Source: JBDRCC01 sp043822065 [NCBI: archaeon]
GTDB lineage: Archaea > Undinarchaeota > CAZHTU01
NCBI GenBank assembly: GCA_043822065.1
Contig: JBDRCC010000007.1
Span: 79,373-143,372 of the forward strand
Direction: 5' to 3'
Length of the DNA: 64,000 bases
Position 1 is the first letter of the stretch. Each line of letters opens with the position of its first letter. The notes below the pieces were generated by a model that was given only the letters and a program-made list of their open reading frames with translations, was not told the DNA's origin and searched no databases. Made by a program: the position numbers and the translations under genes. Below are positions 32,449 through 41,571 of the stretch, one piece after another.

Positions 32449-33540
32449 ATGACCCACCTGGCGCTTCAGGAAAGGATAAAGATACTTGCTGAGGCAAGCA
32501 AGTACGACACCTGCTCAGTGTCGGGGATATGCCACACCTGGGGACCGGACGGGCGCTGCATCGACCTTTACAAGACGCTCTCAAGCAACTGCTGTTCCGG
32601 CGAATGCACATACTGCCCGAACCGCTGCGGCAGGGACACCACCCGCACAAGCCTGTCCAAGGACGAGATAAAAAAGATTACCTGGGCGCTCTATAGGGGC
32701 AACTCAATCGAGGGCCTCTTCCTCTCATCTGGCATAGTTGGGGACGCGCACCAGACGACAGATTTCCAGATAGATGTCGCCAGAGAGCTCCGCCAGGAGG
32801 GGTTTGCCGGCTACATCCACATAAGGCTGATGCCTGGCGTTGCAAAAAGCCAGATAGACGAGATATCCCACTATGCGGACAAGTTCGGGATAAATATCGA
32901 GACGACGTCCAGCTCCCATTACTCTGAAATTTGCCCGAATTTTGACTACGGAATAGACGCAATGCGGCGGATGCGGTACACCGAGGACATAATCAAAAGA
33001 CGCAGGCGCGAGGGGAGGATTGTCGGGGCGAACGACACCCAGTTTGTCGTGGGTGCGGCAGGCGAGTCCGACTGGGAGTACCTGAAAAAGACCGAGCGGC
33101 TAATCTCTGATTTCAGCCTCCGCAGGCCGTATTTCATGGCGTTCAATTCAGTGAAGCATACTCCCTTGGAAAAAGAGGCATCAGTCCCGCTTTGGAGGGA
33201 GCACAGGCTTTACCAGTCATTCTTCCTCCTTAAGGAATATGGGTTCAAGGCGTCAGAGTTCAGGCAAGTCCTTGCTGGAGGTAACCTCCAGAACACAGAC
33301 CCGAAAGTGCTTCTCGCAGGCGACCTGACCGTCGACATAAACTCTGCGGATGAGGCCGAGCTCCTCCGCGTCCCAGGAATCGGGCCGCGTTCAGCATACA
33401 GGATTATCAATTCAAGGCCAGTCCACAGCTTTCAGGAGCTAAAGAACCTCGGGGTCGTGCTTAAGCGCGTCGCACCGTACATCGAGCTGAACGGAAGCCG
33501 GCAGGAGAGGATTTCAAAATGGCTGCAGTCAGCGTGCTAA
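32449..33540 (+). CDS. Radical SAM DNA modification/repair protein (TIGR03916 type)
   Basis: The 363-residue protein has the radical SAM motif CCSGECTYC (CxxxCxxC with a neighbouring Cys) in a Cys-rich N-terminal region. The central part follows the family pattern (EGLFLSSGIVG, HIRLMPGVAKSQ, FVVGAAGESDWEYL). The C-terminal 65 residues contain a helix-hairpin-helix (DINSADEAELLRVPGIG) that would bind DNA. The family is annotated as putative DNA modification/repair and normally pairs with a DUF4130 protein, which is exactly the next gene, overlapping by 22 bases. The reaction is unknown. Confidence 0.88.
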   Translation: MTHLALQERIKILAEASKYDTCSVSGICHTWGPDGRCIDLYKTLSSNCCSGECTYCPNRCGRDTTRTSLSKDEIKKITWALYRGNSIEGLFLSSGIVGDAHQTTDFQIDVARELRQEGFAGYIHIRLMPGVAKSQIDEISHYADKFGINIETTSSSHYSEICPNFDYGIDAMRRMRYTEDIIKRRRREGRIVGANDTQFVVGAAGESDWEYLKKTERLISDFSLRRPYFMAFNSVKHTPLEKEASVPLWREHRLYQSFFLLKEYGFKASEFRQVLAGGNLQNTDPKVLLAGDLTVDINSADEAELLRVPGIGPRSAYRIINSRPVHSFQELKNLGVVLKRVAPYIELNGSRQERISKWLQSAC

Positions 33541-34295
33541 TGCTCAAGAGGGTGTCCGCGCTCGCGCAGGCGGTCGAGCTTGCGAGGGAATATCCAGTCC
33601 GGGTAACCGGGATAGACTTTCCCTGGGGGCGCGGGGATTTGCTTTCTGAATTCGACATCGAGCTCGGCTTCGAGCCCTCAGACGCCGAGCTTCCCGGGCA
33701 CTGGGTCGCGACAGTAAACCAGTGGTGCAAGATAAACACGCGGGGCTTTTTTGACATGTGCCTGCGGAACCGGGACCTTGATCCGAATCTCCTTGTGCGC
33801 GCGATTTTAAAAAATTACCAGGACACTAAGCAGCTCATGGTCAGTGGGGGGGACCTCGAGCTAAGGATACGCAAGGCGTTTCTTGAAGCCGGGCGGGAAA
33901 ACCACCGGCTGAAGCAGTTTGTCCGGCCGCAGCACGACAGGGTGAACATGATTGCAAACCTCAAGTGCAGGCACAGGTTGTTCGACCTGTTCGGCAACTG
34001 GCTGAAGGCGCGGAACCCATGCCTGCACGTCTACGTCCAGTGGGGCGGGCTTGTCTGGAAGGACGGAATAACTTACCCTGAATCAAAAATCGAGCTTCCC
34101 CTCATCGGCGAGAACCGGGAGATGAAGGCGATTTACCGCGCATTTTTTGAGGCGAACTACATACCTGAAAGGAGGAACAAGCGGGCTGCGATGCAGCACG
34201 TCCCCTTGAAGGCTGTGTCACTTTCGGATGAAACAAAATGGCAGAGGCACCTTGCCGAAGTTGGAATCGAGAACAAGCTTACAAACTACCTTTGA
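33519..34295 (+). CDS. DUF4130 'probable DNA metabolism' protein (TIGR03915 type)
   Basis: A 258-residue partner of the radical SAM gene upstream. It carries the DUF4130 core features: RKAFLEAGRENHRLKQFVRP (AxREaHRxkqFvRf-like), the HDRVNMIANLKCRHRLFDLFG segment with a basic groove, and the C-terminal YIPERRNKRAAMQHVPLK. In bacteria DUF4130 is often fused to a uracil-DNA-glycosylase-like domain; no such domain is fused here. The tight overlap with the radical SAM gene implies one complex or pathway. Confidence 0.85.
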   Translation: MAAVSVLMLKRVSALAQAVELAREYPVRVTGIDFPWGRGDLLSEFDIELGFEPSDAELPGHWVATVNQWCKINTRGFFDMCLRNRDLDPNLLVRAILKNYQDTKQLMVSGGDLELRIRKAFLEAGRENHRLKQFVRPQHDRVNMIANLKCRHRLFDLFGNWLKARNPCLHVYVQWGGLVWKDGITYPESKIELPLIGENREMKAIYRAFFEANYIPERRNKRAAMQHVPLKAVSLSDETKWQRHLAEVGIENKLTNYL

Positions 34296-34334
34296 CTAGT
34301 AAGCTTTAATAATAGCTCGCTATTTACCTAAAAC

Positions 34335-35585
34335 ATGTACGAAATAAGGGAAGTCAGGGCGCGCCAGATTCTTGATTCGCGCGGGAACCCGACGGTAGAG
34401 GTTGATGTCAGGACCAGCAAGGGGTTCGGGCGCGCTGCCGTCCCCTCCGGCGCATCAACCGGCTCGTACGAGGCAGTCGAGCTGAGGGACAAGGGAAAAT
34501 CATATGGCGGAAAATCTGTCCTGAACGCAGTCGAGAACGTCAACAAGGTCATCGCGCCCAAGCTTATGGGGCATGCCGCCACAGACCAGAAGGACATCGA
34601 CGCCCTGATGGCCGAGCTTGACGGGACGGACAACAAGGGCAAGCTTGGCGCGAATGCAATACTCGGGGTTTCCATGGCAGTCGCAAAAGCCGCGGCGGAC
34701 GCTGGCAAGGTTCCGCTGTACAAATACCTCTCCGAGACGATGCAGTTTTCCATGCCCGTGCCGTTCATGAACGTAATCAACGGCGGGAAGCACGCCGGCA
34801 ACAGCCTTGACATTCAGGAGTACATGATTGCGCCAATCGGGGCAAAATCCTTTTCGGAGGCGGTCATGATGTGCTCCGAGGTTTACCATTCCCTCAAACT
34901 GATGCTTAAGATGATGTACGGCCCGCCGGCGACCAACGTCGGCGACGAGGGCGGCTTCGCCCCGCCGATTTCTGACTATGCCGAGCCGCTAAACATAATG
35001 CTTAAGGCGGTTGAGCAGTGCGGCTACGGCGGGAAAGTGAAGCTCGCCTTGGACGCGGCATCCAGCGAATTCTTCTCCAAAGGCAAATACACCATAAGCG
35101 GCAAGCCGTATTCCGGGCCGGAGCTCGTTGACTTCTACACAAGCCTCTGCAAGGAATACCCAATAATATCCCTCGAGGACCCGTTCTCGGAGGATGACTG
35201 GGGCGGCTTTTCCAGCATCACTAAAAAGCTCGCCGGCAAGGTTGCAATAGTCGGGGACGACCTTTTTGTCACGAACCCATCGCGCCTGCAGAAGGGGATA
35301 GGCAAGGGCGCGGCAAACTCACTTCTCCTCAAGGTCAATCAGATTGGCACCGTTACGGAAGCCAAGGACGCGGCAAAGCTCGCGTTTGGCAGCAAATACT
35401 CAGTGATGGTCTCCCATCGCTCAGGCGAGACCGAGGACACGTTCATATCCGACCTGGCAGTTGGCATTGGCGCAGACCGGATAAAAAGCGGTGCGCCGGC
35501 AAGGGGGGAGCGGACTGCAAAATACAACCAGCTCCTGCGGATAGAGGAATCCTTAGGCAAATCGCAATACGGATTAAAGCTGTAG
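34335..35585 (+). CDS. eno: Enolase
   Basis: The 416-residue enolase interconverts 2-phosphoglycerate and phosphoenolpyruvate. Motifs: ARQILDSRGNPTVEVDV, VPSGASTGSYEAVELRD, VGDEGGFAPP with the catalytic Glu, SLEDPFSEDDW with metal-binding Asp/Glu, VGDDLFVTN, and the catalytic Lys in LLLKVNQIGT followed by VMVSHRSGETED. Length is normal. A TATA box (GCTTTAATAATAG) centred 26 bases before the ATG suggests a leaderless mRNA. In many archaea eno is in the rpoN-S2 cluster; here it stands apart. Confidence 0.97.
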   Translation: MYEIREVRARQILDSRGNPTVEVDVRTSKGFGRAAVPSGASTGSYEAVELRDKGKSYGGKSVLNAVENVNKVIAPKLMGHAATDQKDIDALMAELDGTDNKGKLGANAILGVSMAVAKAAADAGKVPLYKYLSETMQFSMPVPFMNVINGGKHAGNSLDIQEYMIAPIGAKSFSEAVMMCSEVYHSLKLMLKMMYGPPATNVGDEGGFAPPISDYAEPLNIMLKAVEQCGYGGKVKLALDAASSEFFSKGKYTISGKPYSGPELVDFYTSLCKEYPIISLEDPFSEDDWGGFSSITKKLAGKVAIVGDDLFVTNPSRLQKGIGKGAANSLLLKVNQIGTVTEAKDAAKLAFGSKYSVMVSHRSGETEDTFISDLAVGIGADRIKSGAPARGERTAKYNQLLRIEESLGKSQYGLKL

Positions 35586-35598
35586 CATTGGTAGAACC

Positions 35599-36306
35599 AT
35601 GGCTTCAAAAAAGAAAAAAGCAAAAAAGGCAAAGCAAAAAATCAAAAAGCCGCTCCGGCGGAGAACGGCGAGGCAGCCTGTGCTGCGGACTGGGGACGCC
35701 ACGCTTCAGAGAAGCGTCCAGAAGCGCGTTGATTCCCTCCACAAGCTGACTTTAGGCTTTGCGCGGAAGCTCCGCGACATCGAGTTCTCTCTGGAAAACG
35801 ACATTTCCGTGCACAAAAAATCAACCGATGCCGGGCTGAAGTCCCTTGGCGCCGATTTTGACGATAAGCTCGCCCTCCAGGCCCGCGAGTTCCACAAGAG
35901 CATTTTTAAGCTAAATGATGACGTCCAGCGGCAGATTATCGACGTCGAGGCAAACCTGTCAAACCGGCTCCGGGAGTTTGAGCACCTGATAGAGGACGTT
36001 TCGATAAAGCTCCAGCGCGACATAGACGTCCGCCAGCGGCTTGAGGGGATATCGCCGAACATTCCGGGGCGGCTCTCCGACCTTGAGCGGCAGATAGAGA
36101 CCTCCCAGCACCTCATGACCGAGGTTGTCGAGCTTATCAACAAGTTCCGCTCCCAGTTCGACATGCGAAAGGTTGACAGCAGGATAAGCCAGATAGAGAA
36201 CCGGGTAAACGACCTTGACCTTAAGGAGATTAAGGCGCTTACGGCAAAGCTCGAGGAGATAAGGGGCGAGCTTAAGAAGGCGATTTCTTCACAAGGGAAG
36301 CTCTAA
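35599..36306 (+). CDS. Coiled-coil protein with basic N-terminus (235 aa)
   Basis: Unrecognised. The first 30 residues are nearly all Lys/Arg/Ala (KKKKAKKAKQKIKKPLRRR), then the rest is a long amphipathic coiled coil broken only by SPNIPG in the middle. It has no Cys. It could bind DNA or RNA through its tail while dimerising through the coil. A second coiled-coil gene (36679) lies nearby, separated by a membrane-protein gene on the other strand whose 3' end overlaps by four bases. It begins 13 bases after eno and probably shares its transcript. Confidence 0.7.
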   Translation: MASKKKKAKKAKQKIKKPLRRRTARQPVLRTGDATLQRSVQKRVDSLHKLTLGFARKLRDIEFSLENDISVHKKSTDAGLKSLGADFDDKLALQAREFHKSIFKLNDDVQRQIIDVEANLSNRLREFEHLIEDVSIKLQRDIDVRQRLEGISPNIPGRLSDLERQIETSQHLMTEVVELINKFRSQFDMRKVDSRISQIENRVNDLDLKEIKALTAKLEEIRGELKKAISSQGKL

Positions 36307-36641
36307 CTGAACCTTTTTTTCTCGTAAAAGACGTAGTTCAGGAGGCTCATTATCTCAAACCCGAGGACAAGGAAAACGAACAGTATAATTGTGAGCCTCC
36401 ACACCATTGGGTACATGTAAAGGAAGTTGCTGTATAGGAAGTACAGAAGTACGGCAGGGATATACAGGACTACGATGCCAATAAACAGGTATGCCATTTT
36501 CGTATGCTCAAGCATCAGCCTCTTTTCCCGCACGCTCAGCTTTCTGCTTTTGGCCCATTTGTCCCAGTAAAGGTAGTACATCAGCGCCGGAATGGCCACC
36601 GCGAACGTAACTACGAGCATTGTCAGTATCTTCATCGGCAT
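36303..36641 (-). CDS. Three-helix membrane protein (112 aa)
   Basis: Unrecognised membrane protein with three hydrophobic helices (about residues 5-24, 47-69, 78-104) and a basic loop KSRKLSVREKRLM. It runs opposite to both coiled-coil genes. A minus-strand TATA box (ATATAAAAAG, forward 36663-36672) is 27 bases from the ATG at 36641, supporting that start over the ATG at 36635. Confidence 0.65.
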   Translation of the reverse strand: MPMKILTMLVVTFAVAIPALMYYLYWDKWAKSRKLSVREKRLMLEHTKMAYLFIGIVVLYIPAVLLYFLYSNFLYMYPMVWRLTIILFVFLVLGFEIMSLLNYVFYEKKRFS

Positions 36642-36678
36642 AAATATCCTTAAATAGAACTTCTTTTTATATCTTTAT
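36642..36678. promoter_or_regulatory. Compact divergent promoter with crossed TATA boxes
   Basis: The 37-base gap between the divergent genes holds a plus-strand box CCTTAAATAG (36649-36658), 25 bases before the ATG at 36679, and a minus-strand box (ATATAAAAAG, forward 36663-36672), 27 bases before the ATG at 36641. The two boxes lie inside each other's transcribed direction, so firing of one should interfere with the other. Confidence 0.55.
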
Positions 36679-37272
36679 ATGGCAAGCAAGGACGACCTGT
36701 CAAGGCTGACGCAATCAATAATTCTCGCCAAAAACGAGCTGTCAACCGCCATCTCGCAGGAAACGAAATCCCTCGACGACAGGATGGATAAGCTCTCCAG
36801 GAAGATGGAGCAGCTCAAGGCACAGCAGGCAGAGCTTGACAAAAGGGTCAAGGCAGTGGACCGGGACTCAAAGAAGAACTCAAAGATAATCGAGTCCCAG
36901 GTCGAGGACTACCTCCCAACGCAGGTCACCCATCTTAACGCCCAGGTTGCAAGCTTGAATGAACGGGCAGGAGGCCTGCAGTCAAAGATGGAGACCGTAA
37001 AGACAATCCTTGACAAAGTGGTGGACATGCTAAAATCAGGCACCGGGCCGTCGTCTGACCTCATGGAGCGCGTGGATGCCCTGGAAGGCCGCTGGGCGGA
37101 ATTCGAGTCGCTTAACCTGCTGCCGCTTATAGACAAGCTGGAGTCCATACAGGAAGACATACGCAGCGCGCATTCCAGCCTTCCTGCGAGGGACATCAGC
37201 GAGCTTGACATCCGTATGAGCACGATGGAGTCCAAGATTGCGGGGAAAGCCCAAAACAGGGACAGCGAGTAG
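36679..37272 (+). CDS. Coiled-coil protein (197 aa)
   Basis: Unrecognised, strongly charged and Gln-rich coiled-coil protein (LSRKMEQLKAQQAELDKRVK and similar heptads) with no Cys and no membrane segment. The heptads break at the GTGPSS and LPARD points. It resembles the gene at 35599 in general architecture but lacks its basic N-terminal tail. LeuRS follows with its own promoter. Confidence 0.68.
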   Translation: MASKDDLSRLTQSIILAKNELSTAISQETKSLDDRMDKLSRKMEQLKAQQAELDKRVKAVDRDSKKNSKIIESQVEDYLPTQVTHLNAQVASLNERAGGLQSKMETVKTILDKVVDMLKSGTGPSSDLMERVDALEGRWAEFESLNLLPLIDKLESIQEDIRSAHSSLPARDISELDIRMSTMESKIAGKAQNRDSE

Positions 37273-37311
37273 GCAACTTATTTATATCCTGGTTCCAATA
37301 CCCAGTATTAA

Positions 37312-40200
37312 ATGGCAGACTTCCAAAAGATAGAAAAGAAGTGGCAAAAGCGCTGGAAGGAGTCAAAAATTTTTGAGGGGCAGCCCGACCCATCGCGAAA
37401 AAAGTTTTTCATAACTGTCCCTTACCCCTACGTCAGCGGCCCCTACCACATCGGGCACGGGCGGTCATACATAATCGGCGACGTTTTCGCCAGGTACAAG
37501 CGGCTGAAGGGGTACAACGTCCTTTTCCCTATGGCGTATCACGTCACCGGCACGCCAGTCCTTGCGGTTTCACAGGGCATAAAGTCGTCAGACCCGAAAT
37601 TTGTCAGCCAGATGAGGGAGTACATCGCAATCCACACCCAGAACCCGCAGGAGGTTGAAAAGATACTGAACTCGTTTACCGACCCATGGAGCGTCTACGA
37701 ATACTTCTCAAACACAATGCGCGTCGACTTTGAGAGCATCGGGATGGGCGTCGACTGGAGGCGCGACTTTACCACAGGGGACAAGATATACAACCAGTTC
37801 ATCTGGTGGCAGTACTTCAAGTTCAAGGAGAAGGGCTACCTCGTCAAGGGGAGCTACCCGATTCTCTACAGTATAGCTGACCAGAACGCAGTCGGTGAGG
37901 ACGACATAAAGGATGGGGACATCGACAAGGTCTCAATCAGCGAGTTCAGCCTCCTCAAGTTTAAGTTTGACGGCGCCTACATTGTTGCCGCAACCCTGCG
38001 CCCAGAAACGGTTTTCGGCCAGACAAACATGTGGGTCCACCCTGACGTTGAATACGTCAAGGCACAGTTCGGCAAAGAGGCGTGGGTGCTCAGCCAGCCC
38101 TGTTTTGACAAGCTGAAGTACCAGGGAAAAGAAGGCAAAATTACAGGAAAAATAAGGGGCAGCGAGATGCTTGGCAGATACTGCCACGCGCCAGGCGTTG
38201 AGCGGGACATAATAATCCTCCCTTCTTACCACTGTGACCCGGATGTCGGCACCGGGCTCGTCACATCCGTCCCATCCGATGCGCCATTCGACTGGATGGG
38301 CCTGCATGACTTGCAGAAGGACAGAAAGCTTGCTGAGAAATTCGGATTGAGCTATGAAAAAATCAAGGCGATAAAGCCAATCCCGATAATCAAGTCCAAA
38401 GGATATGGTGACCTTCCAGGGGTGGAGATATGCGAAAAGATGAAGATACGCTCCCAGGCGGAGTTTGAAAAGCTGACCGAGGCGACCAACGAGATATACA
38501 AGCTCGGCTTCCACACTGGGGTTATGATGGATGCCTGCGGCGAATATGCAGGCATGTCGGTCCAGGAGGCAAAGGACAAGGTCAAGGCAGACCTTGAGTC
38601 AAAGGGCCTTGCTGACACCATGTATGAAGCTTCCAGGAAAGCAGAGACGAGGGGCGGCGGGAAGGTCATCGTGGCGAAGCTGGACGACCAGTGGTTCCTT
38701 GACTACAAGGCAGGGAGCTGGAAAAAGCTGGCATCAGACTGCCTCAAGCAGATGGTTATATACCCTGAAAAATACCGCGGGCTTTTCGAAGTCACGTTTG
38801 ACTGGCTTGACAAGAGGCCTTGCGCAAGAAAGCGCGGTCTTGGGACGCAACTGCCGTTCGACACCCACTGGGTGATTGAGTCTCTAAGCGACTCGACGAT
38901 TTACATGGCGTTTTACACAATCGCAGGTATAATAAAACAGAACAAAATCCGGCCAGAGTGCCTGATACCTGAAGTATTCGATTTCGTCTTCCTTTCGAAG
39001 GGCAGCCTTGCTGACGTTTCAAAGCGCAGTAAAATAGGCGAGACGGTCTTGCAGGCGATGCATGCCGAATTCAATTACTGGTACCCGATGGACCTGAGGC
39101 ATACTGCGATAATGCACATAAACAACCACCTCAGCTTCTCCATCTTCCACCATGCCGCAATATTCCCTGCGAAGCTCTGGCCCAAGGCGTTTACCCTTAT
39201 AGAGCCGGTTATAGCCGAAGGAAAGAAAATCGGCAAGTCCAAGGGCAATGTCATCCCCCTTGCTGTGGTCAGCAGAAAATATGGCGCCGACCTATTTAGG
39301 CTTTACATGATAAACAACGCCGAGTTTGGGACCACGGTCGACTGGAGGGAGCCCGAGGTAATCGCAACCAAGAAACAGCTTGAAAAGTTCTACTCGTTTG
39401 TCCTGGATGCGGTCGAGCTTTCAAAAAAAGCAAAGAAATCTGAATCCGTACACGCAAAGGCAGCGCTGTCCTTCTTCAACCGTCAGCTGAGGGAGATTGA
39501 GTCCCACCTTGACGGATACAACCTGCGGAAGTACACGCAGTCCGCTTTCTACTCGCTGTTCAACTACATGCAGTCCATGCAAAAGCTCCTGACCGAAGCG
39601 GAGCAGGGCTATGTCTTTAAGGAGATACTGCCTAAATGGGTGGTTGTCCTTTCCCCGGTTATGCCCCACTTTGCGGAGGAGGCATGGGAGCTCCTCGGCA
39701 ACAAGCCCTTCGCGTCCCTCTCCGCATGGCCGGTTGCGGACGGCAAGCTCATAGACGAAGGCGCTGAAATCGCAAGCCAGACTATCACGAATACCCTATC
39801 CGATACTGAGATTGTCATGAAACTGGCTAAAATCGAAAAGCCGTCCAAGATAAGCCTTTTCGTTGCCCATGACTGGAAGTTTAGGCTCTTTTCCAGCATC
39901 AAGGCGGCGATGGAGAATACAAGGAACCCAAAGGACATACTCGACCTGCTGATGAAAGACACAGAGCTAAAGAAGCACTCGAAAGACATGCCAAAAATAG
40001 TCTTCTCCGTACTCAAGGACCCATCAAAGATACCGCCTATAATCCTTGACCAGAAGGCAGAGCTCAAGGCAGTAGAGTCGTCAGTCGCGCTTCTCAAGGA
40101 AAAGTATGGCTGCCAGGCATCAGTTCAGCTTGCTGAAAAATCGTCCGAGCCAAAGGCAAACTCAGCCCTTCCAGGCAAGCCTGCGATACTGGTTGCCTAA
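37312..40200 (+). CDS. leuS: Leucyl-tRNA synthetase (archaeal type)
   Basis: A 962-residue class Ia synthetase. The HIGH motif is in VSGPYHIGHGRSYIIGD, the KMSKS motif is KIGKSKGNVI, and the large editing (CP1) insertion with TLRPETVFGQTNMWV and TSVPSDAPFDW lies between. The archaeal/eukaryotic arrangement, with the C-terminal anticodon helices and a small end domain, fits the length. A TATA box (ATTTATATCC, about 37278-37287) lies 28-30 bases before the ATG. The window also has two tRNA-Leu genes. Confidence 0.97.
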   Translation: MADFQKIEKKWQKRWKESKIFEGQPDPSRKKFFITVPYPYVSGPYHIGHGRSYIIGDVFARYKRLKGYNVLFPMAYHVTGTPVLAVSQGIKSSDPKFVSQMREYIAIHTQNPQEVEKILNSFTDPWSVYEYFSNTMRVDFESIGMGVDWRRDFTTGDKIYNQFIWWQYFKFKEKGYLVKGSYPILYSIADQNAVGEDDIKDGDIDKVSISEFSLLKFKFDGAYIVAATLRPETVFGQTNMWVHPDVEYVKAQFGKEAWVLSQPCFDKLKYQGKEGKITGKIRGSEMLGRYCHAPGVERDIIILPSYHCDPDVGTGLVTSVPSDAPFDWMGLHDLQKDRKLAEKFGLSYEKIKAIKPIPIIKSKGYGDLPGVEICEKMKIRSQAEFEKLTEATNEIYKLGFHTGVMMDACGEYAGMSVQEAKDKVKADLESKGLADTMYEASRKAETRGGGKVIVAKLDDQWFLDYKAGSWKKLASDCLKQMVIYPEKYRGLFEVTFDWLDKRPCARKRGLGTQLPFDTHWVIESLSDSTIYMAFYTIAGIIKQNKIRPECLIPEVFDFVFLSKGSLADVSKRSKIGETVLQAMHAEFNYWYPMDLRHTAIMHINNHLSFSIFHHAAIFPAKLWPKAFTLIEPVIAEGKKIGKSKGNVIPLAVVSRKYGADLFRLYMINNAEFGTTVDWREPEVIATKKQLEKFYSFVLDAVELSKKAKKSESVHAKAALSFFNRQLREIESHLDGYNLRKYTQSAFYSLFNYMQSMQKLLTEAEQGYVFKEILPKWVVVLSPVMPHFAEEAWELLGNKPFASLSAWPVADGKLIDEGAEIASQTITNTLSDTEIVMKLAKIEKPSKISLFVAHDWKFRLFSSIKAAMENTRNPKDILDLLMKDTELKKHSKDMPKIVFSVLKDPSKIPPIILDQKAELKAVESSVALLKEKYGCQASVQLAEKSSEPKANSALPGKPAILVA

Positions 40201-40553
40201 AAGGCAGATAGGAGCGCTTCGTCCTCTTGCTTAAGCCGGAGTTCACTTACCGAGACAATTTCACCCTCTGTCTTCAGGTTTCTAGCCTTCAGCGCGGCGA
40301 AGACTACAGAGTAAACGAGCTTATTGTCCGGGAATACCAGCGAATACGCACGGGCACCGTCTCCGTGCATTAAGAATATGGCGCCTTTTCGTCCCCTGGT
40401 AGAGATGTCAAGCCTTGGCGGCCTCTGCTGGCTGAGCTGGCTGCTTATCCCATGCATATCTAGCTCAGCCCGCAGGTTAATCGCCTGGAATAGCTCTGCC
40501 ATTGACGGGTAATTAAGGTGGGTGTTGAAGCTCAGTTTTATAGCTAATGGCAT
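40197..40553 (-). CDS. Hypothetical protein (118 aa)
   Basis: Unrecognised soluble protein with alternating strand and helix segments and no cysteines. It converges with LeuRS, overlapping by four bases. A minus-strand TATA-like box (GTTTAAAAGC, about 40575-40584) lies 27 bases before the ATG, favouring a leaderless transcript. Confidence 0.62.
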   Translation of the reverse strand: MPLAIKLSFNTHLNYPSMAELFQAINLRAELDMHGISSQLSQQRPPRLDISTRGRKGAIFLMHGDGARAYSLVFPDNKLVYSVVFAALKARNLKTEGEIVSVSELRLKQEDEALLSAF

Positions 40554-40592
40554 AATGGTGTTATGGCGCAGGTGCTTTTAAACCTTGACATC

Positions 40593-40958
40593 TCATTCCT
40601 GTATGGTGTCAGGTCCCTTGAACTTTGTAACTTTGTCTGCCTCAATTAGTGGGTCGCAGACGCATTCTGCGTCGCAGGGGAAGACAATGTAATCTCCATA
40701 CACGGCCACATTGTAGCCCCGGAATTTTTCCAGGGATTTTCCCTCAACCCGCACACTAGTCCCCCGTATGTAGTAATCCCCTAGGCAGCCGAGGAGCCTT
40801 CCGTCAAACTTGCCCTGTATTAGGGTTCCCACGGTCTGGACTTTTGGGATTTCGCTGCTGGCGTTCTGCTGGAGATAAACTGGATCGTAATACTTGTAGT
40901 CCTTAACCGACACGCATCCAGCGGCAATAAGCACTATTACAAGCAGAGCCCACTTCAT
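40593..40958 (-). CDS. Putative lipoprotein (121 aa)
   Basis: The N-terminus is a signal peptide with a lipobox-like IAAGC, so Cys16 may be lipid-anchored and the rest exposed outside the membrane. The mature part has few recognisable motifs and three further cysteines near PCDAECVCD, perhaps metal-binding or disulfide-bonded. The ATG at 40958 is favoured over one at 40982 because a TATA box (AGTTTATATTGC, about 40980-40991, minus strand) is 27 bases before it. The cupredoxin gene lies just upstream. Confidence 0.7.
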   Translation of the reverse strand: MKWALLVIVLIAAGCVSVKDYKYYDPVYLQQNASSEIPKVQTVGTLIQGKFDGRLLGCLGDYYIRGTSVRVEGKSLEKFRGYNVAVYGDYIVFPCDAECVCDPLIEADKVTKFKGPDTIQE

Positions 40959-40988
40959 AGAATCCCAGAAAACCCCAGGCAATATAAA

Positions 40989-41528
40989 CTATTCGGTTAC
41001 GACAAGCGTTCCCTTTTCGGAATGCCCAAACTCATTGCAATAGTATGTGAATGTCCCTGCATTGTCCGCCTTGAACTCGACCACGGTCATGTCCATCCTG
41101 TCCTTCCCCGCCGGCACCTGGACATAGACGCCGTATTCGTCAAGTGCGAAGCTGTGGGCTGTGTTGTAGTCGCCGCTCGCTATCTTCAGGCGTACGATAT
41201 CCCCCATTGAGACGCGTATCCGGTCTGGGGTGAACCTGAACTTCCTGATAAGCAGAAGGGTTTCACCGGCGGAGGCGGCTTCGTCTGGCTCGTTGCCAGA
41301 AGCAAGCACCACGAAAGGCGCCGGCTGGGATGCCCCGAACTCAGACTCAATCTCCGCGAATGTCTTTTTGTCTTCCACCTGTGCCGATGGCTGGTCTGAT
41401 GCCTTTAGCTCTACGCCAGAGCCAAATCCGTCAACAGTTGGAAAAGCGCCAAAATCAAAGCCCTTGACGTAGCCCCCAAAAAGGACTAAAAGACCCACCG
41501 TCATGAGCACCCACCATGCCTGTTTCAT
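40989..41528 (-). CDS. Membrane-anchored cupredoxin-like protein
   Basis: A 179-residue protein: signal anchor (residues 1-20), a low-complexity linker, and a cupredoxin domain over the last 90 residues (FRFTPDRIRVSMGDIVRLKI). Copper ligands are the His in TAHSFALDEYG and the Cys and His in YYCNEFGHSEKG. The Met that usually completes the site after the second His is replaced by Glu/Lys, so the copper would be less hindered. Cupredoxins move electrons outside the membrane. A TATA box (GGTTTATAAAG on the minus strand) is 27 bases before the ATG. Confidence 0.85.
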   Translation of the reverse strand: MKQAWWVLMTVGLLVLFGGYVKGFDFGAFPTVDGFGSGVELKASDQPSAQVEDKKTFAEIESEFGASQPAPFVVLASGNEPDEAASAGETLLLIRKFRFTPDRIRVSMGDIVRLKIASGDYNTAHSFALDEYGVYVQVPAGKDRMDMTVVEFKADNAGTFTYYCNEFGHSEKGTLVVTE

Positions 41529-41571
41529 AATTCTCTATTGCCCGGATGTTCTTTATAAACCTTGCGTTTGC

